From: Thermoleophilia bacterium
GTDB taxonomy: Bacteria > Actinomycetota > Thermoleophilia > Miltoncostaeales > Miltoncostaeaceae
Assembly: GCA_016463385.1 (NCBI GenBank)
Contig: JAEMRL010000174.1
Span: 1 to 5,729 of the forward strand
DNA: 5,729 nucleotides
Direction of reading: 5' to 3'
Notes under the pieces: model-generated
What the model was told of the DNA's origin: nothing
The model's database searches: none
Seen by the model: the letters and a program-made list of their open reading frames with translations, nothing else
Part shown: positions 5,181 through 5,729 of the stretch, piece by piece
Position numbering within the stretch: the stretch's first letter is position 1
Layout: each line of letters opens with the position of its first letter
Translations under genes and position numbers: made by a program

Positions 5181-5729
5181 TCAGCCCGCCGTGGGGAGTG
5201 GCTCGTCGAGGCCGGGGCGCAGGGCCGAGAGGGCCGAGCGGACGCGGCCCTTCAGGGTCCCGAGGGGGATGCCGAGCCCGACGGCCGCCTCGCTGTGGGA
5301 GCGCTCGAGCCAGAAGGCGTCGAAGAGGGCGCGCCGCTGGGCGGCCGGGAGCCGCGCGACCGCGGCGCGCACGGCGCGCCGGTCGTCCGAGGCGATCATC
5401 CGCTGCTCATGGCAGGGCTCGGGCGCGAGCCGGCCGAGCTCGAGCTCGCGGGCGGTCGTCGCGCGCGTCGTCGCGGCCCGGGCATGGTCGATGGCCGTGT
5501 TGCGCGCGATCGCGGACGACCAGGTCGCGAACGACGACCGGGCCGGATCGAAGCGCCTGCGGCCGGTCCAGATCTTCAGGAGGACGTCCTGCACGACGTC
5601 CTCCGCCGCCTCGTGCCCGACGATCGCCGCGCAGGTCGCGGCGAGCCCCGGTCGCACGATCCGGCAGACCGCGGCGAAGGCCTCGTCGTCGTCGTGCTCG
5701 AGGGCGCGGCGGAGGATGTCGTCCGGAGC
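5181..5729 (-). CDS. ECF-type RNA polymerase sigma factor, 5' end cut off by the window edge
   Basis: The last 182 residues of a sigma-70 family protein of the extracytoplasmic-function type (regions 2 and 4 only). Numbering from the first visible residue: region 2 covers about 15-85, with the core-binding stretch AAEDVVQDVLLKIW (41-54), FDPARSSFATW (60-70) and AIARNTAIDHAR (74-84) for -10 recognition; a linker of about 35 residues follows; region 4 covers about 118-171, with LPAAQRRALFDAFWLERSHSEAA and the helix-turn-helix GIPLGTLKGRVRSALSALR (153-171). A GTG at 5657 could be called as start, but the frame is open to the edge and the preceding residues (DDILRRALEHDDDEAFAAV) match the normal N-terminus, so the start is beyond 5729. 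No anti-sigma gene follows, because the convergent gene at 4145-5164 ends 16 bases away. Target promoters are unknown. Confidence 0.92.
   Translation of the reverse strand, partial: APDDILRRALEHDDDEAFAAVCRIVRPGLAATCAAIVGHEAAEDVVQDVLLKIWTGRRRFDPARSSFATWSSAIARNTAIDHARAATTRATTARELELGRLAPEPCHEQRMIASDDRRAVRAAVARLPAAQRRALFDAFWLERSHSEAAVGLGIPLGTLKGRVRSALSALRPGLDEPLPTAG

Noticed and set aside
1..5729. tRNA, rRNA, CRISPR array, insertion sequence or attachment site
   Set aside because: I saw no tRNA-like cloverleaf, no spaced direct repeats, no transposase motifs and no terminal inverted repeats.

Overview
The window is very GC-rich DNA with strong third-position GC bias. It reads as a chromosomal segment of a high-GC bacterium, most likely an actinobacterium. 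Two starts have a TAnnnT box 6-7 bases upstream, the usual look of leaderless actinobacterial genes. The Ala/Arg/Gly-rich secreted protein with a small C-terminal beta-type domain would suit the Thermoleophilia. The lineage call is inference; there is no rRNA or marker gene here.

Layout, left to right. Positions 1-35 are a gene end plus a possible ribosome binding site for a gene beyond the left edge. Positions 36-2941 hold a minus-strand cluster, transcribed right to left: a four-helix histidine-bearing membrane protein (2348-2941), an MbnP-family metal-binding protein (1265-2203) and an MbnH-family di-haem enzyme (36-1226). Positions 3029-4048 (minus) encode a TerC-family membrane transporter. 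A 96-base divergent intergenic region follows. Positions 4145-5164 (plus) encode a secreted protein with an HEYGHH zinc-peptidase-like motif. Positions 5181-5729 (minus) are most of an ECF-type sigma factor whose 5' end is cut by the right edge.

The centre of interest is the MbnP/MbnH pair, also known as the 'metallo-mystery pair'. In Methylosinus the MauG-like enzyme MbnH oxidises a tryptophan of its partner MbnP to kynurenine, which MbnP needs to bind copper. Here the pair stands without any methanobactin genes. The enzyme carries two CxxCH haem sites and a Tyr where MauG has its axial Tyr. The substrate protein carries a tryptophan-rich MNWSWQSG motif, six cysteines and a predicted mature N-terminus that begins with histidine. 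The upstream membrane protein has His residues in or beside its helices and could be a dedicated metal-handling partner. Regulatory structure includes a 12-bp perfect hairpin filling the mbnP-mbnH gap, a second hairpin just ahead of the mbnP ribosome binding site, and a perfect 14-bp palindrome further upstream.
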